Source of the DNA: a virus
DNA length: 56,373 bases
IMG/VR virus record: IMGVR_UViG_3300029319_007099
Location: 1-56,373 of that record
Strand: one strand, 5' to 3'
Every line of letters starts with the position of its first letter. Positions within the stretch are counted from its first letter, which is position 1. This document shows positions 24,997 to 32,745 of this stretch, one piece after another. The notes under the pieces were generated by a model, which did no database searches, was not told the origin of the DNA, and worked only from the letters and a program-made list of their open reading frames with translations. A program made the translations under genes and the position numbers.

Positions 24997-26918
24997 CAAA
25001 TTTAAATGAGTTGGGTCAAGAAATTTTCGAGACAAGGTACGCTTACCCAGGCGAAACCAAATGGGCCGAGAGAGCTAAGTCTGTCGCAAAGGTCATGGCA
25101 TCAGCCGAGAAGGATGAGGACAAAGAAAAGATTGAGAAGATCTTTTACGATGCAGTTGGTTCGGGAGACCTTATTCCAGGCGGTAGAATTATTTTCGGTG
25201 CTGGTCGCAACCGTGGTAATCATAATCTGCTTAACTGTTATGTTATTATTCCAGAAGATTCAGTCGATTCTATAGGAAAGACTGTTCAGGATATGTATAG
25301 AATATCCTGTGCTGGTGGTGGCGTAGGTTTTAATGTTTCAAAGATCAGACCTAAAGGTGACCACATTGGTAGCGTAAAAAATTCAGCCCCAGGCGCAGTA
25401 TCTGTGCTTAAAATGATTAATGAGGTAGGTGAACATGTCCGTGCTGGTAAGAATCGCAGAACTGCTCTTATGGGTATCCTTAATGTTACCCACCCTGATC
25501 TACTTGAGTTTTTGCATGTAAAGTTAGATCAAGGTGAGCTAAACAATTTTAATATTTCCGTAGCCATCACCAATCGTTTCCTTGAAGCGGTGGAGTTGGA
25601 TGATGATTGGTATTTCTCTTTCAACAACAAAGAGTATCATTCTTATGAACTGGTGCGACATTGGGAAGGAGACCAAGGTGATGGCATGAGTGGCTCTGGG
25701 GGTGAGGTTATTCGTGTTGTAGGCATGGATGAAGAGGATGCCATAACCCGAGCAGAGAACTTTCATAAGAAAAACTGGTCTGATAAGTTTGAAATGATTG
25801 GTCGTAAAGATATTAAGGCTAGAGAGTTATGGAATATTATCTGGGAAAACTCCGTAGAATCTGGAGATCCAGGCATCTATAACATCGACTTGGCTAATAA
25901 ATATACTAATGTGTCGTATTTTGAAAGCCTTGATTCAACCAATCCTTGTGGGGAAATCTCGTTACCATCCTATGGAAACTGCTGCCTCGCTAATATTAAT
26001 CTCAGTAATATGGTGCCTGATGGTAGTTCTGATCTTGATTGGAAAAGATTGGCTCGTACAGTGCGTACAGGAATTAGGTTTTTAGATAATGTTTTAACAG
26101 TTAACACATTCCCAACAGAGGAGTGTAAATTAGTTGGCGAGAGGTCTCGCCGCATCGGGCTAGGTGTGACAGGGTTACACTATATGCTCATTAAACTGGG
26201 GATCAAGTATGGTAGTGAGAAGTGCCTAGAGTTTTTAGATAGGTTGTTCAGTACGATTAGAGATGAGGCATATAAAATGTCCATCTACTTGGCTAGAGAT
26301 AAGAAGCCATTCCCAGAATTTGATTACAAGAAATATTTGAATGAAGATTTTGCAAGAACGCTTCCTGCTAGAATCAGGATGCTTATTAAACGCTACGGGA
26401 TTAGAAATGCAGTTATGCTTACAATTCCCCCCTGCGGAACTATCTCAATGCTCCACGGTGTTTCTAGCGGTATCGAGCCAATATTTGCTGCTATGTATAA
26501 TCGCAGGTATCGCCATGCGAATATTTGGAAGGAGCAATTAGTTGTCGATCCGTTATTCCAAGAGTATTACGAAAAAGGAGTACCCCTCGATAACTTCGTG
26601 GGAGCCTACGATGTTTCGCCCGACGATCACATTAAGGTACAGGCGACGGTTCAGAAGTACATCGACTCTTGTATCTCCAAAACAATCAACCTTCCTGCTG
26701 AGGCAACACCTGAAAGCTTTTCTCAAGCGGCTTTGGACTATGCTCCATACCTGAAAGGCTTGACTGTGTATCGTGCTGGATCTAAAGGAAATGAGCCCTT
26801 ACAAGCCATCCCTCTTACTCAAACCAATGTCGATAAGTACATGAAAGGCAAAGAAAAAACTGCCTCAATGCAAACAGGGGATGCCTGTTCTTTAGCAGGA
26901 GGAGACTGTGGCGCGTAG
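24987..26918 (+). CDS. nrdJ: Class II (adenosylcobalamin-dependent) ribonucleotide reductase
   Basis: 643 residues. Class II features: CYVI near the start with the first redox Cys, SCAGGGVGFNVSKIRP, the catalytic NPCGEI loop with thiyl Cys, the PPCGTIS segment and SSGIEPIFA. The C-terminal CSLAGGDC (C634, C641) is the thiol pair that reduces the active site and is itself reduced by thioredoxin or glutaredoxin. No ATP-cone is seen at the N-terminus and no separate small subunit lies nearby, both consistent with class II. It supplies deoxynucleotides and needs host B12. Many marine phages carry this class. A ferredoxin gene follows two genes later. Start overlaps gp46. Confidence 0.9.
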   Translation: MALANLNELGQEIFETRYAYPGETKWAERAKSVAKVMASAEKDEDKEKIEKIFYDAVGSGDLIPGGRIIFGAGRNRGNHNLLNCYVIIPEDSVDSIGKTVQDMYRISCAGGGVGFNVSKIRPKGDHIGSVKNSAPGAVSVLKMINEVGEHVRAGKNRRTALMGILNVTHPDLLEFLHVKLDQGELNNFNISVAITNRFLEAVELDDDWYFSFNNKEYHSYELVRHWEGDQGDGMSGSGGEVIRVVGMDEEDAITRAENFHKKNWSDKFEMIGRKDIKARELWNIIWENSVESGDPGIYNIDLANKYTNVSYFESLDSTNPCGEISLPSYGNCCLANINLSNMVPDGSSDLDWKRLARTVRTGIRFLDNVLTVNTFPTEECKLVGERSRRIGLGVTGLHYMLIKLGIKYGSEKCLEFLDRLFSTIRDEAYKMSIYLARDKKPFPEFDYKKYLNEDFARTLPARIRMLIKRYGIRNAVMLTIPPCGTISMLHGVSSGIEPIFAAMYNRRYRHANIWKEQLVVDPLFQEYYEKGVPLDNFVGAYDVSPDDHIKVQATVQKYIDSCISKTINLPAEATPESFSQAALDYAPYLKGLTVYRAGSKGNEPLQAIPLTQTNVDKYMKGKEKTASMQTGDACSLAGGDCGA

Positions 26919-27015
26919 AAACGATCAAGTAACTAGAGAGGTGGTCGCTTTGGCTATCGTGTATGCTACTTTAGGATCATTATTGTTATACGGGTTACTA
27001 AATTGGTTAGGCTAA
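26908..27015 (+). CDS. 35-residue single-pass membrane protein, GTG start
   Basis: GTG 26908 to TAA 27013-27015; AGGAGGA lies just upstream inside the reductase gene. A short charged start (ARRNDQVTRE) is followed by a hydrophobic helix (VVALAIVYATLGSLLLYGLL) and NWLG. Its stop and the next start overlap as TAATG, which supports real translation. Small single-span proteins in phages act as holins, inner spanins or membrane effectors. Nothing here decides between them. Confidence 0.5.
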   Translation: MARRNDQVTREVVALAIVYATLGSLLLYGLLNWLG

Positions 27016-27446
27016 TGAGTTTATTTTTAGGGTTTGTAACTGCCTGTCTTCCTCCAGTCATAGAACACACTTTCATGGTGGACGGCGCGATTGAGTGGGT
27101 CGCTAACGCAGAAGATAATATCTGTGGATTAAGTGATTTGAGAATGATTCGACAGCCTGGGGTTGTTGATTGGGTTGCTCTGATGGATTCTACATCAGAG
27201 ATGAAAAAAATTAAAAGAGAGGGCATCAGAAGGGACAGTCCAGAGGGTATATTATTAATTACGAAAGCTGAGGGTAAATGTAGAACTGCTTGTGTAAAGC
27301 AGATGCGTAAAACTAAGGTGGATAGTATGTGGAAACGAATTACACATGAAAGTAAGTTGCCTTGGGAGCAGACTGACGCTGTAATTGATATCATCAACAA
27401 CGAACAGAAGAAAGCTGTTCTTTTTAAGTGGAGAGAAACCGAATGA
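27015..27446 (+). CDS. Small protein with hydrophobic N-terminus, unknown
   Basis: 143 residues from ATG 27015, which overlaps the preceding stop (TAATG); the TTG at 27003 in the same frame is not needed. The first ~12 residues (MSLFLGFVTACL) are hydrophobic with a Cys and may be a short signal or lipoprotein-like leader. The rest is mixed and helical at the end with a C-x3-C pair in CRTACVK near residue 96. No family recognised. It is coupled by ATGA to the ferredoxin gene and by TAATG to the tiny membrane protein, so the three are one translational unit. Confidence 0.5.
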   Translation: MSLFLGFVTACLPPVIEHTFMVDGAIEWVANAEDNICGLSDLRMIRQPGVVDWVALMDSTSEMKKIKREGIRRDSPEGILLITKAEGKCRTACVKQMRKTKVDSMWKRITHESKLPWEQTDAVIDIINNEQKKAVLFKWRETE

Positions 27447-27697
27447 CATTTGTAATACAAGAGCCTTGTGTGGCAACAAAAGACACAGCCTGTGTAGATG
27501 TTTGTCCTGTGGACTGCATTTACGAAGTAGAGCCCAAGGAGGAGTTCTTGAATCTACCCATGTTCATCCACGCTGATGAGTGCATTGATTGTGGTGCTTG
27601 CGAGCCTGAGTGTCCTGTTGATGCAATTCGCATGGATACCGAGGCCGATGAAAAGTGGATTGAAATTAATGCAAAACTTTCGGAGGAGCAAGGTTGA
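27443..27697 (+). CDS. Bacterial-type 7Fe ferredoxin ([3Fe-4S][4Fe-4S])
   Basis: 84 residues from ATG 27443 (ATGA overlap). Cysteines at 9, 17, 21, 25, 47, 50, 53 and 57 match Azotobacter FdI-type ferredoxins: C9, C17 and C57 for the 3Fe cluster and C21, C47, C50, C53 for the 4Fe cluster. The position that would complete a second 4Fe cluster (around 11-12) is Ala/Thr. CVDVCPVDCIY and DECIDCGACEPECPVDAI are close to the family consensus, and it keeps the WIEINAKLSE tail seen after the clusters. A soluble electron carrier; the partner is unknown, with the reductase upstream as a candidate sink. Cyanophage ferredoxins are the unrelated 2Fe-2S plant type. Confidence 0.88.
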   Translation: MTFVIQEPCVATKDTACVDVCPVDCIYEVEPKEEFLNLPMFIHADECIDCGACEPECPVDAIRMDTEADEKWIEINAKLSEEQG

Positions 27698-28146
27698 CAA
27701 AATACGACTGGATTTGCAACGATTGTGAGGTGGTTTGGGAACAGGATCACCCTTTAGGTAAAGCGCCGAAAGAAACTGAGTGCCCTGAGTGCGGTAAAAT
27801 GCGTGGAAGAAACTGGGCTTCAGTGACAACCTTTAGAATGAAGGGGGATTGTCACACAAATAGGGTCAGGTTACGAGAGAGGTATGATAAAGGTATGGAC
27901 AAGGACACCGCAGAGGAGTTCTATGATACAGCGATCAAAGCCTCTAAGAGAAGTATAGAGACAGGATGGAAGAATTACTCAAAAGTTGAGCCTAACATAG
28001 CAGCCTTTAGAGAAAAGGGTTTAGTGCGAAAGAGGAGTGAGCAAGAGGCACAACAAGCGACGGAAAACGCTAAAAAATTGACAGAGGCAGTCTATAATGA
28101 TAGGAACATTGACATCAAAGAGACCATTCAACGAAAGCCTCAATAA
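27694..28146 (+). CDS. Zinc-ribbon protein, TTG start
   Basis: 150 residues from TTG 27694; its TTGA overlaps the ferredoxin stop and GGAGG lies 7 nt upstream. The N-terminus has two Cys pairs, CNDC (8-11) and CPEC (30-33), a FmdB-like zinc ribbon, followed by about 100 charged helical residues. Such proteins often bind nucleic acid or act as adaptor subunits. A shorter ribbon protein of similar type is at 48629. It sits between the ferredoxin and the replicative helicase. Specific role unknown. Confidence 0.6.
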   Translation: MTKYDWICNDCEVVWEQDHPLGKAPKETECPECGKMRGRNWASVTTFRMKGDCHTNRVRLRERYDKGMDKDTAEEFYDTAIKASKRSIETGWKNYSKVEPNIAAFREKGLVRKRSEQEAQQATENAKKLTEAVYNDRNIDIKETIQRKPQ

Positions 28147-29444
28147 TGAAATACGATTTTAGCGACGATATCCAGCGCGGCATACTATTCCTTTCCAAGT
28201 ACAGCCGAGACTTTTATCTTCAGATTAGCTCACTCGTCCGTCCTGAATACTTTGAGTTCCCTATACACTCAAACATCTTTCAGGCTATCAGCCAGTATTA
28301 CGAGGACTACAAGGATATCCCTAAGGACCTACACCTTCTAGAGTGTGTTAAGGATTACAAAGGGACCAAGGAGGATTTGTCTGACTATGATGACGAGCTT
28401 CATCGCGTTAACTCTATGGATGCTTCATGCATAGGGCACACCGAGTTCTTCTTGGACATTATTGAGAAGTTCGCTCAGAAGTCTGCCATGCGAGAGGCCA
28501 TTACTAATAGTATAGGCCTACTCAAAGATGATAGAATGGGTGAGATCGAGACTTTGGTTCGTGATGCTCTGTGCATCAACAGAAATGTCGATCTAGGTCA
28601 GACCTACTTTGAAGATGTGTTGGCTCGATTTGAGAGAAGCCTAAACGATAACAAAGGCAACAGACATGCCACAGTGTTTGATACTTTGTCTAAAGAGTTA
28701 GAAGGTGGTTTAGGTAATAAAGAATTAGCTATGGTTGTTGCCCCTCCAGGGGTAGGAAAGTCTCTGTACTTGGTCAATCAAGGTGTTCAGGCTTTGATGA
28801 ACAACAAGAAAGTCCTATACATTAGTTTAGAGATGAGTGAGGATAGGATTGCGGCAAGGTTTGATTCAGTTATGACCTTGATTCCGCAGAAGAAACTGAA
28901 GGATAGCATTTCCCTGCTTCAAAAGAGACTTAGCCTGTTTTCAGAGAAATTTCCTGATGGTCAACTCATGATTAAAGAGTTCCCTACGGGACTAGCCAAC
29001 ATTAATGATGTTAGGTCTCTTCTTGTGCAGCTTCAAAACTATCATGATTTCAAGCCTGATGTGATTCTGATTGATTATCTTGAGCTTCTACGCCCAACAC
29101 GGGATGGTCTAGCGGAGTATCAAGCACAGCAGAGAATCTCTGAGGAATTGAGGGGACTTGCTGTTGAGGGTGATGTCTTGGTTTGGACTGCAACCCAAAC
29201 TAACCGACAAGGTAGATCAGTAAAACTCATTACAGATGCCGAGTTGGCAGACGCATACGGAAAGATTAGAACCTGTGATTACGCGATCTCTTTAAACCAG
29301 ACAGAAGAGGAGTTCGATGATGGTCAGATGAGATGTTATGTTATGAAGTCTAGAAATGGAAAGCAGAGGTTCGTTGTTCCTGTTTCTATTGATTACAGCA
29401 CCCTAACTTTAAGTGAGGCTGATCCGTATGAGTCGGAAGAGTAA
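28146..29444 (+). CDS. 41: Replicative DNA helicase (DnaB / T4 gp41 family)
   Basis: 432 residues. A helical N-domain (1-150) precedes a RecA-type ATPase: Walker A APPGVGKS at 199-206, the VLYISLEMSEDRIAARFDS segment, Walker B VILIDYLELL with the DnaB-type LDYL-like ending, and TATQTNRQGR near 355. This is the DnaB family 5'-3' hexameric helicase of the replication fork. A separate primase gene is not seen in the window. TAATG overlap with the zinc-ribbon gene. The metallopeptidase gene starts inside its 3' end. Confidence 0.92.
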   Translation: MKYDFSDDIQRGILFLSKYSRDFYLQISSLVRPEYFEFPIHSNIFQAISQYYEDYKDIPKDLHLLECVKDYKGTKEDLSDYDDELHRVNSMDASCIGHTEFFLDIIEKFAQKSAMREAITNSIGLLKDDRMGEIETLVRDALCINRNVDLGQTYFEDVLARFERSLNDNKGNRHATVFDTLSKELEGGLGNKELAMVVAPPGVGKSLYLVNQGVQALMNNKKVLYISLEMSEDRIAARFDSVMTLIPQKKLKDSISLLQKRLSLFSEKFPDGQLMIKEFPTGLANINDVRSLLVQLQNYHDFKPDVILIDYLELLRPTRDGLAEYQAQQRISEELRGLAVEGDVLVWTATQTNRQGRSVKLITDAELADAYGKIRTCDYAISLNQTEEEFDDGQMRCYVMKSRNGKQRFVVPVSIDYSTLTLSEADPYESEE

Positions 29445-29814
29445 GCACCTATTTGATCTCATTGGAAGCCAAGGCCTTGTTTATGGTCGCGTCGATGTTG
29501 GGTGGGCTGTATTTGACATTAAACTAGTTTCTGGTTTGAAGTCAGGAGAATCGACCTGTTGGGGAACTTGTGATTTCGACACCTATGTCATTAGCTTAGA
29601 AAAAAAGATGGATGATGCTCCTGCGAGAGAAACTTTGCTGCATGAAATTTGTCATATCTTCTTAGACTTCTGTGGGTTAGGAGGAGCGGGTGAAGAAAGC
29701 GAGGAATCCATAACAACTTCAAACGAGGCTGTGACTATTACAATGTCTAGAGCGATGATTATGTTCGCTCGACTAAACCCAGAACTAGCAAAAGAATTAT
29801 TATGCCTAAATTAG
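29428..29814 (+). CDS. HEXXH zinc metallopeptidase-like protein
   Basis: 128 residues from ATG 29428 inside the helicase gene; ATG 29413 in the same frame would add five residues. The core is ETLLHEICHIFLD: H72-E73-x2-H76, then a possible third ligand in SNE (E100). The size and the L-x-HE-x-x-H-x-x-L-D pattern recall ImmA/IrrE-type and phage minimal metallopeptidases. Such enzymes can cleave repressors; a target here is unknown. It lies between helicase and UvsY-like genes with short overlaps on both sides. A structural role without catalysis is possible. Confidence 0.65.
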   Translation: MSRKSKHLFDLIGSQGLVYGRVDVGWAVFDIKLVSGLKSGESTCWGTCDFDTYVISLEKKMDDAPARETLLHEICHIFLDFCGLGGAGEESEESITTSNEAVTITMSRAMIMFARLNPELAKELLCLN

Positions 29815-30248
29815 ATATAAATAAAATTATTAATGACCTAGATATGGATACATACAATGAGATTTGTCAAAGTATAACTAAGATAGATAGGACAAACATG
29901 GATGTTGAGTTATCTCGTCACGCAAGCCATTACTCCTACTACTCAGCTATGCAGGATCTTTGTAAGAAGAAGTTGGATGACAAAAACTTAGAACTAACCA
30001 TGTACATGGCTAGAACAAGAAAAGAGAGAACGGAAGAGGGAAGAGGCCTAGCAAAGAAGCCTACAGCAAAAGACTTAGACGATTTCGTCCTGTCCCAAGA
30101 GGAGTACGGGCGCATTTGTCTTCAAGTGAATGAATTAACTTTGAAGTATAATATGCTAAAAAGTTTAGTTCAGTCGCTGAGTCAGAAAAAAGACTTGCTT
30201 GTGCAGCTATCAGCTAACATGCGAGCAGAAAAAAACATTTACAGCTAA
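29802..30248 (+). CDS. uvsY: Recombination mediator (T4 UvsY-like)
   Basis: 148 residues, close to UvsY (137). It is almost all helical and charged: HYSYYSAMQDLCKKKLDDKNLELTMYMARTRKE, then a Lys/Asp linker with an EYGRI...ELTLKYNMLKSLVQSLSQKKDLLVQLSANMR helix. This parallels UvsY's 'YSKWLNKHS...R-x-D-Y...L-x-DFC-x-x-L-x-x-x...I-x-x-MR' layout. UvsY loads UvsX on gp32-coated DNA. Its location just before the gp32-like gene and the presence of UvsX at 49210 support the call. Sequence similarity is weak, so it is tentative. TATAAATA at 29816 falls within its coding start. Confidence 0.5.
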   Translation: MPKLDINKIINDLDMDTYNEICQSITKIDRTNMDVELSRHASHYSYYSAMQDLCKKKLDDKNLELTMYMARTRKERTEEGRGLAKKPTAKDLDDFVLSQEEYGRICLQVNELTLKYNMLKSLVQSLSQKKDLLVQLSANMRAEKNIYS

Positions 30249-30311
30249 CACAACTGGCACAGTCTGCCTATTATAGCACTCACAGCTTAACTAACTACAA
30301 AGGAGTTTATC

Positions 30312-31052
30312 ATGGCTATTGATTTAGATAAAATTAAGGAAATCCACGCAAACCTTTCAGGCAAAGGCACTGCTGGTGGAGGGATGTCAGACGCATTCCT
30401 CAAGATTGAAGAGGGCACGAACACTATTCGTATCATGCCCCCCAAGGAAGAGGATCAGGACTTCTATGCGATGACTAAATTGCACAGGATTCCTATGGCT
30501 GATGGCACTGTGAAGAATATTCACTGCCGACAGGTTCATGGGGAGCAGTGTCCTATCTGCAACCTTTACTACTCTTTGTGGAAAGAGCCCACAAAGGATG
30601 AGAATCTCGCTCGACAAATTAAAGGGCGTGATCGCTACTACATGAATGTAGTTGATCGAAACACAGGGGATGTCAAGATCCTCTCTGTAGGCATCCTACT
30701 ATTCAAGAAAATTATTGCAGCGATGGTTGATCCCGATTACGGCGATATCACCGACGCTGAGGAGGGTCACGATTTCAAGATTGTCAAGGTCATGGAAGGA
30801 CAATGGCCCAAGTATGACCAATCAGCACCTCGCCCCAAATCCACCCCTGCGGGTAGCGGCAAGGAGGTTGCTGAGTGGATGGACTCTCTGCATGATATCC
30901 AGAATCTTGTGAAGCTGGAGGATTATGAGGAGCTTAAGCAGATCGCTGAAAGTATCAACCCTTTCGCAGCGGTTGAGAGGTCTGCTAACGACATCAACCG
31001 TTCTACTACAGAGGTTGGTGATGATGATTACATGGAAAGATTACAATCATGA
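30312..31052 (+). CDS. 32: Single-stranded DNA-binding protein (T4 gp32-like)
   Basis: 246 residues. The central domain has zinc ligands C72, H76, C80, C83 (HCRQVHGEQCPIC), the gp32 subdomain, and the flanking OB-fold residues with Y/F-rich strands (RDRYYMNVVD). The C-terminal 40 residues are acidic, the partner-interaction tail, and the first 20 are basic. It coats single-stranded DNA in replication and recombination and binds UvsY and helicase. Strong AAGGAG 6 nt before the ATG after a 63-base gap with TATTAT. The stop overlaps the next start as ATGA. Shorter than T4 gp32 (301). Confidence 0.88.
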   Translation: MAIDLDKIKEIHANLSGKGTAGGGMSDAFLKIEEGTNTIRIMPPKEEDQDFYAMTKLHRIPMADGTVKNIHCRQVHGEQCPICNLYYSLWKEPTKDENLARQIKGRDRYYMNVVDRNTGDVKILSVGILLFKKIIAAMVDPDYGDITDAEEGHDFKIVKVMEGQWPKYDQSAPRPKSTPAGSGKEVAEWMDSLHDIQNLVKLEDYEELKQIAESINPFAAVERSANDINRSTTEVGDDDYMERLQS

Positions 31053-31441
31053 AAAATATTATTCTACCTGCCGCTTTTGCGGTTCTACTCGGAACGGGTC
31101 TGATGTCCTGTTCCATGGTTGAGACCTTCACTGCTGAAGGCGCAGCCGACAGCCCTGGAGGCTTTCTCGACACCTTGTGGACTCTATTGAAGGGTTTCCT
31201 TCCCAGCCTTGCAGCGTGGGAAGGTGGGTGCGCTGTTTTTAGCCCCAGAAAGAGGCAACACTACTCTAACATGGTTATGGCTATTGTTCCTATGAACAAG
31301 AACATGGAGTTTGGGGATGCTCTTAAGTCTTTAGGCTCTGGCCTTGGACTTGCTCACTCCTCCGACGCTAGTAAAGCCGCCAATGATGAGGAAGTTGCTG
31401 CTAAAAAAGTTGAGGCTGCAAAACCTGCAAAAAAAGCATAA
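31049..31441 (+). CDS. Second phage lipoprotein
   Basis: 130 residues, start overlapping the gp32-like stop (ATGA). The signal MKNIILPAAFAVLLGTGLMSCS has lipobox L-M-S-C (C21). A hydrophobic part around 40-60 (FLDTLWTLLKGFLPSLAAWEGGCAVF) may touch the membrane, followed by a basic segment and an Ala/Lys-rich tail. Like the lipoprotein at 20237-20740, it combines a lipid anchor with a hydrophobic middle and a charged tail, and the two may have related jobs at the host envelope. Function unknown; candidates are superinfection exclusion or lysis. A terminator follows. Confidence 0.55.
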   Translation: MKNIILPAAFAVLLGTGLMSCSMVETFTAEGAADSPGGFLDTLWTLLKGFLPSLAAWEGGCAVFSPRKRQHYSNMVMAIVPMNKNMEFGDALKSLGSGLGLAHSSDASKAANDEEVAAKKVEAAKPAKKA

Positions 31442-31462
31442 CAACTAAAAAGTAGGATCTAT

Positions 31463-31497
31463 AATAAGAGGAGCTTTCGGGCTCCTCTTATTTTTTA
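31463..31497 (+). terminator. Rho-independent terminator before the glycan cassette
   Basis: A 12-bp perfect stem (AATAAGAGGAGC with GCTCCTCTTATT), loop TTTCGG, then TTTTTTATAT. It separates the replication block from the sugar cassette that starts at 31501. TATAAT overlaps the left edge (31460-31465). Confidence 0.92.
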
Positions 31498-31500
31498 TAT

Positions 31501-32745
31501 ATGGAAAAACTAAAGATTTTATGTTGCCCAGCCAATGATGGTGGGTGCAGTTATTACAGGGCTTGGTCACCTTTTGCTAAACTTGCAGAGAAGTTTCCTG
31601 ATTTAATTGAACTTCGGTTCGACAAAAATCCTCTAGGACTAGACCCAGAAAAAGGTCAGTGGGACGAGAGTTTTGATTTTGAAAATATGAAGTGGGCAGA
31701 CATTGTTATGACTCAAAACATCTGCAACTGGGGTGGTCCTTACACTGCTCGCATTGTAGGTAAGGCAAAAGAGTTTGGCAAGTTCGTACATTTCGATACT
31801 GATGACCTTCTAACCGAGTTGTATGATGGACACAGACTAAAGCAAGTTTATGAGGAGCGAGGGCTTTCAGATATAACTAAATTCATTTACGCTAACTCAG
31901 ATTTAGTTACGGTCACACAAAGAAAGTTTGCTGAAAGAATACATGAGTATTGTGGTGGTGTTTTAGCCGTTATCAAGAACGCTATTGATTATAATCTGCC
32001 TTGCTGGAATGTTCCTAAGTCTAGACCTAGAAAGAAGAGAGTTGTTAGGATAGGCTGGGCAGGAGGTATTCACCATGAGGAGGATGTAAAGGAATTCGCT
32101 GGAGTGCCTCACTTTGTTAACCAGCGCGTTGGAAAAGAGAATGTTGAATGGCACTTCTTCGGTCGCCCACCCCGAGTTCCTGGTGAAGAGCAGACTGATG
32201 AGTGGCAGTTTGATGTGTGGAAAAACTACCAACGAATTCTGTTGCAGGGATTTAAAGGCGCAAACAATTGGTTCATTCATGATGCCATGTCTACAGATAG
32301 GTATGGAGAAATATTCTCTCATGTTGATCTTGCCATTGCACCTTTACAGATGAATGCTTTTAATGATTCTAAATCAGAGATTAAGGTCGCTGAATGTGGC
32401 AGATACAAGATACCTTTAGTGGCCTCGAATGTTGGCTGTTATGATGAAACAATTAAAAACGGAAAGACAGGGTATTTGATAGATCCAGGCGCACCACCTA
32501 AAGATTGGGTTAATACTCTAACGAAGATAATCAAAAACCCAAAACATAGATTAGAGATGGGACAGAACTTACATAATCTTACAGAGGAATACTTTGATTT
32601 GAATAAAGTAGTAAGGTCCCGTTTGGAGTTGTATAGAGATGCTTTCGACTTGAGAGGTGCGAAAGATCTTCATGAAAAAATGTGTGCTTTGTTAGGGGAA
32701 GGGAGCCCCGAGACTTATGATTTACCAGTGTTACCCAAAAAGTGA
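31501..32745 (+). CDS. Glycosyltransferase (GT4-like, GT-B fold)
   Basis: 414 residues. The C-terminal half has the GT4 pattern: IGWAGG..., YGEIFSHVDLAIAPL, then FNDSKSEIKVAECGRYKIPLVASNVGCYDETIKNGKTGYLI, where the E-x6-(G)-x2-P(L/V)(V/I)ASN nucleotide-sugar loop is clear. The N-terminal half (GCSYYRAW... and IVMTQNICNW) is the acceptor domain. Donor is probably a nucleoside-diphosphate sugar and the acceptor unknown. First gene of the sugar cassette, starting only four bases after the terminator T-run and without a Shine-Dalgarno. The next gene overlaps its end by 29 bases. Confidence 0.82.
   Translation: MEKLKILCCPANDGGCSYYRAWSPFAKLAEKFPDLIELRFDKNPLGLDPEKGQWDESFDFENMKWADIVMTQNICNWGGPYTARIVGKAKEFGKFVHFDTDDLLTELYDGHRLKQVYEERGLSDITKFIYANSDLVTVTQRKFAERIHEYCGGVLAVIKNAIDYNLPCWNVPKSRPRKKRVVRIGWAGGIHHEEDVKEFAGVPHFVNQRVGKENVEWHFFGRPPRVPGEEQTDEWQFDVWKNYQRILLQGFKGANNWFIHDAMSTDRYGEIFSHVDLAIAPLQMNAFNDSKSEIKVAECGRYKIPLVASNVGCYDETIKNGKTGYLIDPGAPPKDWVNTLTKIIKNPKHRLEMGQNLHNLTEEYFDLNKVVRSRLELYRDAFDLRGAKDLHEKMCALLGEGSPETYDLPVLPKK

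Noticed and set aside
26966-27460. Minus-strand open frame of 164 codons opposite 27015-27446.
   Set aside because: It opposes three genes joined by stop-start overlaps and has no ribosome site or recognisable product.
29816-29823. TATAAATA late-promoter match at the start of the UvsY-like gene.
   Set aside because: It lies in coding sequence of a gene expected early, lacks the following CT, and AT-rich codons can give it by chance.
30262-30275. TGGCAC...TGC resembling a sigma-54 promoter before the gp32-like gene.
   Set aside because: The spacing between GG and GC is 8 rather than 10 bases.
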